Below, in pieces: positions 23,935-36,400 of a DNA stretch of 64,000 nucleotides. Origin of the DNA: Larix kaempferi (lineage: Eukaryota; Streptophyta; Pinopsida; Pinales; Pinaceae); assembly GCA_027924585.1 (NCBI GenBank), contig BSBM01000440.1:13733501-13797500 (forward strand). Reading direction: 5' to 3'. Within the stretch, counting starts at the first letter, position 1. Each line of letters starts with the position of its first letter. A program made the position numbers and the translations under genes. Under the pieces are notes generated by a model that ran no database searches, was not told the DNA's origin, and saw only the letters and a program-made list of their open reading frames with translations.

Positions 23935-24165
23935 AACTAGTTGTGAATCGAGAAGAACCTCTCAGTATAGGATGCCATTCAAAATAGTGTCACCAAGGAG
24001 TTCTATCAGAGCACTATACTTGGCCATATTATTAGTAGTTTTCCCTAGACAGTCCCCTCCTGAAACAACCAACTAACCTGTGGGAGAATAAATAATCCCA
24101 CACAGCTACAATGAGAGCTTGAGTTATGCGACTAGATCCATCTGCAAATCCTAGAATTATCCTAC
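23935..24165 (-). pseudogene. Second RNase H (archaeal-type) of element B1, downstream of integrase
   Basis: Minus strand, frameshifted, shows GFADGSSRITQALIVAVW, then a TTNNMAKYSALIELL block and LLDSQL. This is the plant retrotransposon aRNH pattern: an initial D in F-D-G, TNN-x-x-E-Y, and a late L-x-x-DS. In Tat-type gypsy elements an extra archaeal-type RNase H is added to the usual RT-linked RNase H. Here it begins about 90 bases after the integrase stop, so it follows integrase instead of preceding it. B2 keeps the same unit at 58425-58767. The Glu of TNN..EY is replaced by Lys here and there are stops, so it is dead. Confidence 0.65.
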
Positions 24166-24255
24166 TCAACATTTGAAAACAACAACAACAAACCTACATA
24201 AGAATTATGCTAAAACTATACGACTATACAATTATGTACAAGAAAAAACATATGA

Positions 24256-25400
24256 ACTAAGCATAATACTTATTCAGATAGATCCCATTTCTAAGCTCCA
24301 ACAACTTGTTCCGTTCATAATCACCTAACTCGTAAGCTCCTTTTTCTAAAACACGTGTTAGAATATATGGGCCGAGCGATATAAAGTTCAATTTTTCCGC
24401 CCACAAAGGTTCTTTGTCTTGATCAGAGACCAAGATGAGGTCACCTTTGGAAAATACTTGAGGTTGGATAGATTTATCATGTTGAATTTTGAACCTCTTT
24501 TTGTGTGCCTCATTTGTTGTGGTTGCATCTCAACATTGTTCATCTAGATGTTCCAAGTGAATCAACCATTCTTCCAAAGCGGAAGTCTCAGGTAAGAGCT
24601 GTATAGCTAACTTTAAGGAAGGGATTTCACATTAAATTGCGGTTACTACTTCCACTCCATGAACGAGTTGGAAGGGGGAGAAACCTATGGCATTTTTTAC
24701 CATTGTTCAATAATACCATAGAGCAAGATACAACATAATGTGCCAATTGGACTTACTAGCATTAACCGTGCATTGGAGAATGATATTGAGTTTTTTATTC
24801 ACTTCTTCAACCTAAACGTTCACTTGTGAATAAAAAGGACATGAATGTTCCTGTTTAAAACCCAACATAGTAGTTAAATCAGAAATCATGTAGTTCTGGA
24901 AATGACTTCCATGACCAGTGACAACTTGTTTTGGGATACCAAACCATGATATAATTTGATTGAATACAAAATAAGATGTAGTTTCCCCATCATATTTTAA
25001 TATAGGAATAGCCTCTTCCCACTTAGTGAAATATCCAACAGCAACTATGATGTGTTTATGCCCCCAACCAAAAGTGGGTTGCATGTCATGAAATCAATCC
25101 CCCACTTAGTGAAGGGAACTACAGTAATAAAACGAAAAAGTGGATTTGGATGCTCCTACATCTTCTTGGTAAACAGTTGGTATGGATGACAACGTTTGAC
25201 TACTTCAACACAATCTTTAAAGATTGTAGGACAAAAATAACCAACACGTAATTTTTTTTGGGATGTTTACAACCCAGATAAATGATCCCCACATGCTACA
25301 TCGTGGGCATCATTCAAAACATCCTCTGCTTCCTAATGGGTCAAGAAAGGACACACAATGGAATCAACTCCTCTACAGTATGAATTGTCTCAAATGATGA
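24256..25400 (-). pseudogene. pol: Integrase of element B1
   Basis: All three integrase parts are readable. The HHCC zinc region is near 25150-25370 (AHDVACGDHLSG, then KRCHPYQLF with one Cys changed). The catalytic core is 24812-25084, with HKHIIVAVGYFTKWEEAIP and FGIPKQVVTGHGSHFQN. The C-terminal GPY-type end is SLGPYILTRVLEKGAYELGD, closing NKYYA-stop at 24257. Both core Asp positions (VAVDYFTKW and VTDHG in the family) are Gly here, so the enzyme is inactive. Several stops. This is a well-known plant gypsy integrase type ending in LKKYYA. Confidence 0.85.
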
Positions 25401-25609
25401 TATAATTCTTCCCATTACTGTGTGAACATCGCCGATCATCCCTTGAAAAAGGGGAGGGGCACTTGAAAGTATGGATATATATCAAAATGTATCCATACCA
25501 AGGGTTAGATGAAGAAATCAAGAAGATGTGCTCATCAGGGAATGGGTATTATTTGATAGTGGTATTTTCTTTATCTGAGAGCTCTGAAATGAGTTCAACG
25601 AAAACCTTT

Positions 25610-27120
25610 TTTATTTTATTTTGCATATTGAAACTCCAAATCAAACTCTTGCAGTATGATAATCCATTTATTGTATTTGCCCCTGATTATTCGTCGAGTC
25701 AAAATAAACTGGAAAGGGTTAACATCTACAACTACTATGGTTGTTCACAAAAAAATATAATGACAGAGCCTTTGAACAACATAAACAACTGCTACAGCCA
25801 ATTTTTCTACATGAGAGTATCATAGCTCAGGACCTAGTAATGCACAACTAAGATAATGGTTAACATGCTATTGGAGCTGATCATATTCCTAGATTAATAC
25901 TATACCAACCATGGAATCAGAGGCAGCTAGGTACAAAATAAAATACCTTGTGTAATATGGTGAGCTAAGTAAAGGAGCCACCAATAATTCCCTTTTAAGG
26001 GCTTCAAAAGAATTTTGGGCAGCATCATCCCATATAAATGAAATGTATTTCTTAAGCAAACACACGAATCCTTTGGTTATTTTGGTGTAGTTTACAATAA
26101 AACGTCTAAGAAAGTTAGCTTTCCCCTATAGAATTTGAAGCTGACAAATGGTGCAAGGAGGAGGAAAATTTACAATGGCCTCAACTTTCAATGGATTGAC
26201 CATAATTCCTTTGTTGGACACAATAAAACCCAGTAACCATCTAAAATCGATGCAGAATATGCATTTATTTGGATTCAAACGAATCTTATAATGTATGCAT
26301 ATTTAAAACAAAAGGTGTAAGTGATCAGTATGTTCTCGTCTCTTCCGAAAATGAGTAGTTAGATCATCAACATATGGCTCTACAATGTGTTTGATGTCAC
26401 GGAAAGAAAAACTCATATTGCACTGAAATGTAGCTCCAACATTTTTTAAGCGAAAAGGCATCTTCCTATAAGAGAAGGTACCCCAAGGACAAATGAATAT
26501 AGTTTTATGTTGATCCTCAAATTTGATCTAGATATAGTTATAGATTGAAAATCCACACATAAAGGAAAATATTTCACTCCCCACACATGAATCAATAATT
26601 TGATCAATGAATGGTGTAGGGAAATTATCTTTAGGATAGCCTTTTTTCAAATCTCATAAATCAATACAAAATCTAATGGTACCTTGATTTTTATCTACTA
26701 GAAATGGGTTGGATACCCATTCTGTCATAGTAATAGGATAGATGAATCCACCTTTTAAAATTTTTTCAACGTCGACTTTAACAACCACTGCCTTCCTAGG
26801 GTTGTTAGGACATATCTTTTGTCGAATAGGTTTAACATTTGGATATGTTTGAATCTCATGTTCAACAATGGATGGGTCGATGCTTGGAATCTCCTCATAT
26901 GATCAGGAAAAAACGCCATGAAATTCTTTAAATAGCTCGATGTAGATACAAAATTCTTGCTCAGAGCAGTTTTCACTAATGAAATGTTTTCAATGACATT
27001 AGGATCTTTGGAAATATTGTTTGGTATAGTTTTAGCTATGTTTTCCATATTTCCTTCAGCATAGATTCTGTACTTAGCTAAAGGATTCATTGGCCAATCA
27101 TTATTCCCAGGTAGTCTCAC
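25610..27120 (-). pseudogene. pol: Reverse transcriptase and RNase H of element B1
   Basis: Open N-terminal part 26755-27120 (121 residues), then a heavily stopped frame. RT pieces: GGFIYPITMTEWVSNPFLVD, RFCIDL, RWLLGFIVSNKGIMVNPLKV. Connection/RNase H pieces: FLRRFIVNYTKITKGFVCLL, then SFEALKRELLVAPLLSSP. The YVDD box is not intact (a stop lies in its place, near 26360). Order and strand fit gag-PR-RT-RH-IN. Not functional. Confidence 0.8.
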
Positions 27121-27600
27121 ATGAAATTCCTCATTTTCAATTCAATCGAAAGTTGGAAGAAAGTAGGAACGTTGATGCATATCCTCCCAAGGTTTATTAA
27201 AATCCTACCATAGCTTCTAGAATGGCCACATCTATAGGAAAAACTGTATCTAAATAATGGAGAGGATGAGAAGAATCCATAGCCCATGCATGCTCGTAAC
27301 TTGGACCCAATTCCTCTGAGACTGGAAGAGTTATAATTGAATCAGTGGAAGAAATTTAGATGGATTGGTAAGATATCTCTGCCACAAATAAGGGAAATAT
27401 CAACTCACGATGTTGGGGATCTTCTGCTAACTCTAATGGAGTTGGTAGGATCCAAGGATCACTTCTATCATATTTTTCTTATAAGAAATCCTTGGATACA
27501 ATATCGACATCTCTAACACTAGTTGAACCAATATAATTAACAAGAGCGGGAAGATTGAATGTGCCCATGTAAGTGATGGATACATTCCTACACCTAAACT

Positions 27601-28491
27601 CTAGGTTGTTGGATGAGTTCGGTCAATCCAAGGAATATTAGAATCTATGGGAATTGCAGTACTATTATGGGTATAGGATAATTGGCCAATATTGAAAGTC
27701 TTTCCTTCATGGGGAAATAATGGAACTTGAAATACTAACGATGGGATATCTTTCATAACATACATCCAACTCCTCCCTAACCACAAATTGTAATCCATGG
27801 GAGCATCTACAACTTCAACTTCTACTAGAACTATTTTTCCTCCTAACTCGATATTGAAAGAAGGGAGGATTCCATGAGGTTGGAATGAACTTCCATCAAA
27901 TGCATTAAGAAATGTTGTAGAAGGAACTGACTCTGGGGACCCTAAATATCTCCAACGGGAAATGGCCATAATGCACTTAGACACACCTTCATTAACTACA
28001 TTTACTCCAATAGTGTTAGAACCATGGACTATGTCAATTTGGAAAGCAACATGGTATGGTAAACGAGGTTTGAAATCATACATATCAAACTTCACCATTA
28101 AATAGTTTGCAGAGTCAATGTTTCCTATAGCAGCCAAAACTGCATTATGTTGCAATGGGAAACTTTGTAACACTTCTAGAGCAGACATCACACAAGGAGT
28201 TTGGGATAAATATTCAACAATAGAGTAGTTGACAACAACCCGAGTATTAGTATTGTGCACGGCTCTTTTATAGACACTTTTCGGTATCTTTGGCATAGAG
28301 TCTGCAGGTTTCTCAATATGAAGAGAGTTCCGCAAATCAGGATTCTCTTTATCCTTTTGTGGTGGTTCTTGACCATAATTTTTTTCTCTAATTTGCAAAA
28401 GAGTGTTCAAACATATCATATTGATGTAACATTGATCCGATGACGAGGCATTTTGGGTGCCCCTAGTAGAACAAGAGTTGCTAGAAGTCAT
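27601..28491 (-). pseudogene. pol: Protease region of element B1 polyprotein
   Basis: Open frame of 296 residues, homologous over its length to B2 58836-60305. Typical landmarks: MSALEVLQSFPLQHNAVLAA, the active-site region VVNEGVSKCIMAISRW (family VVDEGAST, so the catalytic Asp is Asn), LNAFDGSSFQPHGILPSF, and the flap/end DAPMDYNLWLGRSWMYVM. The frame is intact but the key residue is lost. It is out of frame with the upstream gag by one shift near 28500. Confidence 0.8.
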
Positions 28492-28499
28492 GTTTTTTT

Positions 28500-30553
28500 C
28501 CTTTTGGAAAGGGATCTCTCAACACACTAGGTTATTGTTGCTGCAACAATTTCCGGGCTTGATCAATTAAGGGGCATTGATGTGTAAGGTGGTCTCCTTT
28601 GCAAATTTTCCAAGGAAACTTGACTTTTATACGTTCTTTCTTATCCCACTTAGAAATATCATTAGACTAGGGATGATTTTGATTTCCCTCCCCTTTCTTG
28701 CCCTTATTATTATTTTTCTTTCCACCAGGTTGTTGAGGACCTTTTGGATTTGAATGCACATTGTGTACAGTCATTGTTTGAGAAAGGGGAGTAGCAACCT
28801 TTGTTGCTTCTACTGTAGAGATTTTAACATATATTGTTTTCATTTGCTTGGAAAGTGCTTCTATAGTAGGATTTTCAATCGAACCAACAATGTCATAAGC
28901 ATGTTGTCTTGGTTTGGGCCTAGCAGGATCCGTACTCAGTTGTGGAGCATTAGGAATAATTTTGTACAAGATCCCAGATTGAGAGTGGATCAAATCTAAT
29001 TGTTGGGATTTGAAAATGGCTTCCTCCTTGGTTGTAACCCCTAAAGTAGAAACATATTTAGAAATGTAAGGTAAAAGTGACTTTAGAAAACACTCTAATA
29101 AGAATTCATGAGGTATAGTGGCTTTGGTCATCCTCTCTTGTCTTCACCACTCTTGGATATGATCATAAATATGAGTGGCTTTGGTAGTCCTAATTGTATA
29201 CAATAAATATGTATAGGCATCATAATAGACAAGAAGTTGGAAGTGATTTAAAAAAAATGTCTCTGAATCATTTAAATGATAGTAAGAAGATGATGGAAGC
29301 TCAATACAACATTTTTATACCATCCCCATAAGGGTTACTTGGAATAATCTTAACCTAAACGAGTCATCATTTAGTGAATTGGAAGAAAACAATAAATGGA
29401 AATTTGCAACATGTTCCCCCGGACCTTCACCAGTTTTTCTTTTGAATTTTGGAATTTACGAAGGTATCTTAGTGGGAATAGGAGGCCAAGATGGATCATA
29501 GTGCACTAGGTCCTTCATTAGTTTCGATAGATATTGAAAATTTAAAGTTACCAGAAAAAGGTAGTCTCAGTTGTGCTGAAAAAGGATTGGGTTAGGGAGT
29601 TTGATGAGGAAAATCCCCCCTAATGAAGTTCCCAAAAGGATGGTTGGGATATCCCCCAGCCATAACCTACGAAGTGATAATGTTTTGAAAAGGATTCCAA
29701 CTAGTTTGTAAAGGATTTCCCCCCCATACCTTGTGTCTAATTCCACATATCTTTGTAAAAGTTTCCCATAGTCAAAATACCAGTTGAAGGCATAGCTGTA
29801 CTATGCATGACTGAAAATTGAAGGGTTAATCCTAGTAGGCATAGTAGATGATTGAAAACCAACTAACTGAAAATTGAATCTTGTAAACAAGTGTGAACCC
29901 AAAGTAGGACCAATGGATTGGAAAGGCATAGATCCAATAAAAGGGTAGGATGGGGGAATACGTCCCCCACCCCAAGGAAAACCTTGAAAAGATAGTGTGG
30001 AACTGTTAGGACATAAAACCGAGTTCTGGGACATAGGAGTATATGTAAAAGGAACACTTGGTATTCCTGTCATAGGCATTCCCAATGCAATTGCATTGCA
30101 CCCAAAGGGTGCTGAAAATGAATAACTATGAACTTGAGTAATTGAGGACACTAAAGTTATAAAATCGGCATTAAAAGTCACAACTGGGGTAGTAGCATCC
30201 TAAATTGTGTTGGATATATGAGCACTAACATGAGGAGGAGATAATTATTTTGATACTATGGAAGATGTAGGGGTATGTAGTTCCCCTTATCCTTCTCCTA
30301 AGTCATCCATTATTAAACCACTATAGATTCTATAAGAACTCAAAATGGGTTGAACAAAAGAATGAACATACATTACAACTGGATTGTTGGGTCCAGTTAA
30401 AGGTGAGTTAAAAGGTCTAACAAAACCTTTGGTTTGTAGAGATTCAACAGTAATAGTGTGTGATGTAGGAGTTATTTTCTCAATAAGGTGATGCTCCCCA
30501 GGAATATCAACTAATCCAGTTGGTTCAAAATATTTGCATGTGTTTATGCGACG
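28500..30553 (-). pseudogene. gag: Gag of element B1, interrupted by insertion of element C
   Basis: One frame holds 29801-30181 and 28667-29131. The first is Pro/Ser/Thr/Gly-rich. The capsid core is near 29131-29480 (GEHVANFHLLFSSNSLN; RLRLFQVTLMG) and continues IPHEFLLECFLKSLLPYISK. A basic tail GGKKNNNKGKKGEGNQ follows, then a knuckle KICKGDHLTHQC near 28580-28610, whose first Cys is Trp. The N-terminal part lies beyond element C at 41172-41243; excising C with one copy of its target duplication restores an open frame across the junction. Many stops. Homologous to the B2 gag. Confidence 0.8.
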
Positions 30554-33394
30554 TGTCGCATCCCTGGTCCCCTCGGTTCCCTTTAGAGGTGATGGGGGAG
30601 ATCCTTAGAATAAACCTGGTAATTTTTTTTTTCAAACTATGCACAACTCTACACTTTTACACTTCAGTCCGCAATCTGAAATCTGCAAGCAACAATCCGA
30701 AGGCAGCAAGTCGGAAATCTAAATTCACAACCTCGAGAATTACACCTCCGAATTCCGCAATACACAAGTCGGTATTCGGAAGTCGGAACCCAACGTGCCA
30801 CTTCAATAATTGCACCTCCGAATTCTGTAGTCTACACCACGGGAGTCAGACAGTCGGAATGGAAAATACACGACATCGAAGAAATACGCCTCCAACTTCC
30901 GCATTCCGCAATCCACGATGCGGGAGTCAGAAAGTCGCAACACCCAATTCTATGCTTCGCCGAACCATGCCTCCGAATTTTTCAATCCACGATGAGGGAT
31001 TCAGAATTCAGAACTCCAAAATTCTCAGCTCCAAGAAAATTACTCCTCTGACTTCGGCAATTTGCAATCTGCCTTGCGGGAATTGCAAATTTGGAACCAC
31101 AGCGTGAAACTCCGGGAAAATTACACCTCCGACCTTTGAATTTCATAATCTGCCTTATGGGAGTAGGTAAGTTGGAACTCCAATGCACCATGCTGAGAAT
31201 CACGCCTTCGAATTCCGCAATCCGCAATCTGCACTGCGGGTTCAGAAAGTCGGAAGTCGACCCTATACCCTGTTACTGCCAACTCCTCATGTTACTGCCA
31301 ACTCCTCAGGGCGATATATTCCTCATCCTAAGTCCATTTCTGGAAAATTTGGTACTTTTGGAAATCTCTCGGAGAGCCCTATGTAACTGCATGATCCTCT
31401 TCTACACCTGAGAACTCTTTATTTGTCCTTCTTCCAATCAAAGTGTTGCTCAAACTTCATCCATGCCTCTTTACCACACTGTAAGGGCTCTAATACTACT
31501 CTGTCATGTCCCTTCCCTTCAAATGATCCATAGAAGGAACATGAACACCATAGGGGGTGCCCATTTCTCCCCCAAGCCATGAATGGACATTCTGAACCTC
31601 CTGGGCCTCATTAAGACTTAGTCCTATTGATCAATGAACAAATTCATAAAAACACATGGAAGCATATGCATACTCAAATAAATACAGCTGTATGAAACAT
31701 TATCCACACACATATCTATCATGCACTCAACATATCAATAATAATCATCAATAATTAAATCATTGCAGAAGTAAAACACATAGAATGAACATGATACGAA
31801 TCACAAAGAACACTTATTTTTCCATTGAAATTTTCGAGAAACTTGCTATGGACTACAACGTTCCAACCCAACCATAGGTATCTTCCCAACCTGTATTATT
31901 TCATCACTTAGAGACCAGCCCCGAGATGGGGCTATGTATCCACTAAGGAGAGACTACTCAGGTCCACTCACAACCTTTCTTTCACAATCATTCAGGGTCA
32001 TCCAACACATAGCGAGTTCTATTAAGCAAGTGGGGAGATATGGAAGGAGGTTTCTAAGTCAATGAGCTCCACACAGAGCTACAGAAATATCCAATTGGAT
32101 TTATACAGTCCAGGAACCCCCATCACCTCCACTCTCAGCCTAACTAAGGTTCCCTTCTTTTCTACGCAGTCCCTCGGGAGCCCCTTTCCTCAGTGCTAAC
32201 CTGGGAAGGTATGGATGGTCCTAACTTATAAACCAAGGATAAATGAGACTCACTGGCTCTACCATGAATTCTGACCCCTCCCGGTCTCTCTCCCACTCGG
32301 ATCCGCTCTAGGATCTCCTCTGCGTTGCGTCCAAAAGGCTATGTCCCGCAACTAGATTTTTGGTTGGTTAGTCCCACTACGATCTGCTCTGGGATCTCCT
32401 CCACACTGCAGCTAAAGGCTCTGTCCCACCGTTTCCCTTTCAGGCTTCCAAAACCGGATTTCCCCTATGAAGTTATGGGCATAGTTGCGGCCGAATGGCT
32501 CAATCCCGCGCTGGGTTTTCAACTATAAGATATGGGTTTTCCCATGGGTTTCAGGGTGTCTCACACTCTCCAATTTTCCCCCAAGTTCAGGTCGATGGGT
32601 TCCCTATCATATTTCTCTTCCCACGCATATTTCTAGGCGATCTTGGCACTTCCAAATGCGGCTTCATTCAGAATTGTGATTTCTGGTTTTCTTCACTACT
32701 GGGCTACATCCTCCATGAAAACTCCAAACTCCCTCGTTGGATTTAATTCCCCACACAAATTTCCTGGTCCATCTTGTTACTCCAAAATGCGTCTTCAAAC
32801 CAAGTCGTGATTTTTGGTTCCCCTCCCCCCTGGGCATATCCCCCATGAAAAGTAAAACTCATGCCTCCCTCGTCCACAACCTCCCCAATGGGGATGGGAG
32901 AAAATGTCCCCCAAAGAGGTGGAATGACTTTTGGGTCAAGCAAACCGAGCCCATATCTTTCCTTACCGATTTCAGGGTTTCCCATCCTCCATCACTCTCA
33001 TGAGCTCATTTCTACAACCACTTCCTTACACAGAATTAAGTGACAGCTAGGACAGTCAAAGGTGGTTTCCAAGGTGACATATGGAAGCCTAGGGTTCAAT
33101 CCCACTACCCCCTCACCTCTCCCTAGTGGATACACATAGCCCCCTCATTTAGTTGCATCCATAGCCATACCCTTGGTATTTTTATTTGCATTATCATCAT
33201 TTACATCATTTTTACAATTTCCCCATGGCTTACTAGCACATGGATAACACAACATAAAATACCATCCCTTCAAGGATGAGCATTCACTAGCGGGGCCTTG
33301 GCCTTGAGCTCCACACTAGGAATCATACATCACATATATATGACATTTACATTACAATCCAATACATCCGAAGGGTCAAAATGGGGGTATTACA
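30554..33394 (-). repeat. 3' LTR of element C (2841 bp)
   Basis: TGTCGCATCC...GGGGGTATTACA, collinear with 38368-41171. On the minus strand it starts TGTAATACCCCC after a polypurine tract. Left flank CGACG (30549-30553) pairs with TGACG right of the other LTR. It contains a block of tandem dyad repeats at about 30660-31262. The many small ORFs inside are not preserved between the two LTRs. Confidence 0.9.
30660..31262. repeat. Tandem array of about 75-105-bp dyad units inside the left LTR of C
   Basis: About seven diverged units of the form CCTCCGAATTCCGCAATCC ... GCGGGAGTCAGAAAGTCGGA. Each unit has a pyrimidine-to-purine dyad (TTCCGC...GCGGGA; TCCGACTT...AAGTCGGA), so each could fold into a hairpin. 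The equivalent array is at about 38475-39066 in the other LTR. Confidence 0.75.
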
Positions 33395-33412
33395 ATTCCC
33401 TCCCCCTTGGAA
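33395..33412 (-). other. Polypurine tract of element C
   Basis: Minus strand CCAAGGGGGAGGGAAT precedes TGTAATACCCCC. Just inside it, ACCGAGGACGGTGTTATTCC is the eroded version of the GAGGACGAAGTT motif that precedes the 3' LTR in many plant gypsy elements of the chromovirus type. Confidence 0.8.
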
Positions 33413-36400
33413 TAACACCGTCCTCGGTGTTCCAATACTTAGGAATACTTATACATTGTTTGCACCTGTCTAAAATTCACAAAATGTGGCAGGTCTATCC
33501 TGCATTTCATATTTTACTTTGATTTTTCAAGACCAGGTCCCTTGGATTCTACAAGTTGCTCTTGGTGGCTTTGACCTTCCAGCTCCACATGTGGGCATTT
33601 CTCCACAACAGTCTCTTCCTTTTATTTACCTTCCAGTTGATGCATAAGTATAAAAACTTTGTGGCTACAATTCTTCTTGTTGTCCTTTCCACTGTTGATA
33701 GCTTTTGGTATGTTGCCATGGTCAACGTGCACAACTGCCCACACTTTGCTTACTAGCAACCGTCTTGCCTTGTAGCAATTGCAATGAATTGATTTAATTT
33801 TCACCTGTGAAATTGATCATTGCAAATCTTGTTAGGCCAAGCATAACATAAGCATTAAGACCAGTGAATTACTTTCCCAATTGACATGGAAATTTCATGC
33901 TTTATCCACAATAATTCCACACATTTCATGCTTGTCCAACATACAAATTAATGAACTCATTCATATTCATCCTTTCACAAGAAATTAACTAATTCAGCAT
34001 TCACAATTTATTCCAAGCAAAATAAGCACAACCAACTTTAGCCATAACATGCATTCAACAATTTTTTGTTTCTAAAATGCATCAATAAAAAAGGAAAGGG
34101 AAGAGTAAGAGTTACCCCCTCTTAATATTGTTCCAATCTGGAGCCCCACCGCAACTGTGGTTCCATGCTCCTTGGCCGCTTTCACTTCAAATGTGAATGT
34201 TTGACTCGCATTTTCCTTTATTTAACGATGACACTTGGTGTCTAAGGTCTTTCCAATGCTTCTCAACTAGGGAACCCTTCCCCATGATTGCGTACAAAAC
34301 CTTTGGCTGCTAGACCCAAACAATTCCACTAGCACCATTTTCCATTGCTACTCATACTGAGCTTTCTAGGACAATCACATGTCCAAATGCATCCTTAATA
34401 TGTCCTCAAGGTCCTTGCATCCAGCAACACCTACACTCAAACATTGAGTCAACTCACATGTCAAGTTCATTTTCATAGGATTTATCTCTAAAAAAGAGTT
34501 TAAAACTCATAACCAAATCATATACACATGCATATTCATATTGAATAAGCAGAAATATGCAAGATAAACCAAATACTTATCCATATTGCATGTCTTCCTT
34601 TAGCTCCACAGGTATCCCGCATTGACTTTAGACAACTATGGAACCCACAAGAACTGCCCCACCCAACACAAGGATGGTATCTCTTCCTTGCTACATATTA
34701 CCTCGAGCGTACCCACCCCTTCTAGTGCTCTTCAGGGTGTGCATCGAAATGTAACCAAGTTTCTGCAAGACTCGGATCACCTGTGCATACAATAATGAAT
34801 CTTTGGCCAGCATGCAGGCTACTCCACAACATTCAAATAACCAATGCCAAGCCAGTACGCCGACTGGTTTATCAGGAATTCCATTAAATAGTATGCTAAG
34901 CCAGTTCTTCGACTGGGTTTATCAAGCATACACCAACCATCCACACACATAGGGATGGTACCCCTTCTTCACTTTGCTTCTTAGTATGAAACACCAAATG
35001 TCATGTATAAAATTGCAACATATTTCATAATAATACAAAAATTCACTCTCTGATATTGAAACACCAGAAATGCGTCCATTCCCTTAGGTTGTAATCAATT
35101 TTGAAAACCATAACAAGACACAACACCCGAAAGGCATGCACCCCTTTCCGATGTGATCTATGTAGGCCATAATCACACTGAAGCAGTTTGAAATAAAAGC
35201 ACATAATCACACTCAAACAGTCTGAAATAAAAACACGCTCTGGATATTAATTCTAATAATTAAACATGCATATTTTTAGCAAGGGTTACAAAATAATTAT
35301 ATGTTTTTCATATGTATTTTCTCTTCCTTTTGTGAGGAATGGGGCTCCCTTCTTTGAGTTAATAGTCCCTCGGTATTTTTACCCCAATCCCTTTCTTTTT
35401 CATAAACAACATATGCCCTATTGGCATAACTTCACCATCTCACCCATGTTGTTTACCAACAAGCAGCTCACATGAGATGTCTTCCAAATTTACAATAGTG
35501 TTTCACCCGAAACCCATTTCCAAATCATGGCATCCTTCCCATGGAGTTTGGATTCTACATGCCATAGCACATGGTTTTCCTGCAATGTGTTTTCCTGACA
35601 CACTTCAAGACAGTCAAACAGTCAACAACATTAGCAATCAAATTCAAATATGAATTTAGAATTCCGTTCACTACAGAAATTAGATTTGCTTAACCACGAG
35701 GCCATCCTCATATTGTTTGGCTCTTGTAAGCGGTATCACTCTCTCCATTATGGTTTTACACTTTCTTCCATAACTTGAACATCCACCTACAACACGTCCT
35801 CTTGACACAATTCTAGAGAACCAAACAACCATTAGTAATTATTAGCAAATTCTCAAATATAAAATTTACAAATATGTTATGTACATAATTATATTTTTTT
35901 GCAACCATGACATCCTTATCATAAACTTAAATAAAAAAATTTACAAATCTATTTTATACAAAAATCATATTTCACAACAATGAGATCATCCTCACAATAT
36001 TTGGCTCTTGTACATGGTAGATTCCAGTCTTTATCATGGACTTACCCACATTTCCATACCCAAGGCATTTCTACCTGTAATCTGAAATTTCATTCATCCA
36101 AGCACTTGGTGAGCATTAATGCATATAATATTTTCATTGTTACAACAGTCACTGAAGTGATCTCATAATTATTATACTCAATAATTCAAACACTATCAAC
36201 TATTATTATTTCAAATGCAATGAAATACGATCATTTTATATGCACCATTATCACAATAAAATGAAATATACAATCACATTATCTATGCTATCAAATAAAA
36301 CTTAAATAATCATGATTTTGCAACCATATCCTTTCATACAACTATGTCCTCTAAACAGAGCATTCTGGTAGCCCATCAAACACAACTACCTTCTTCATGC

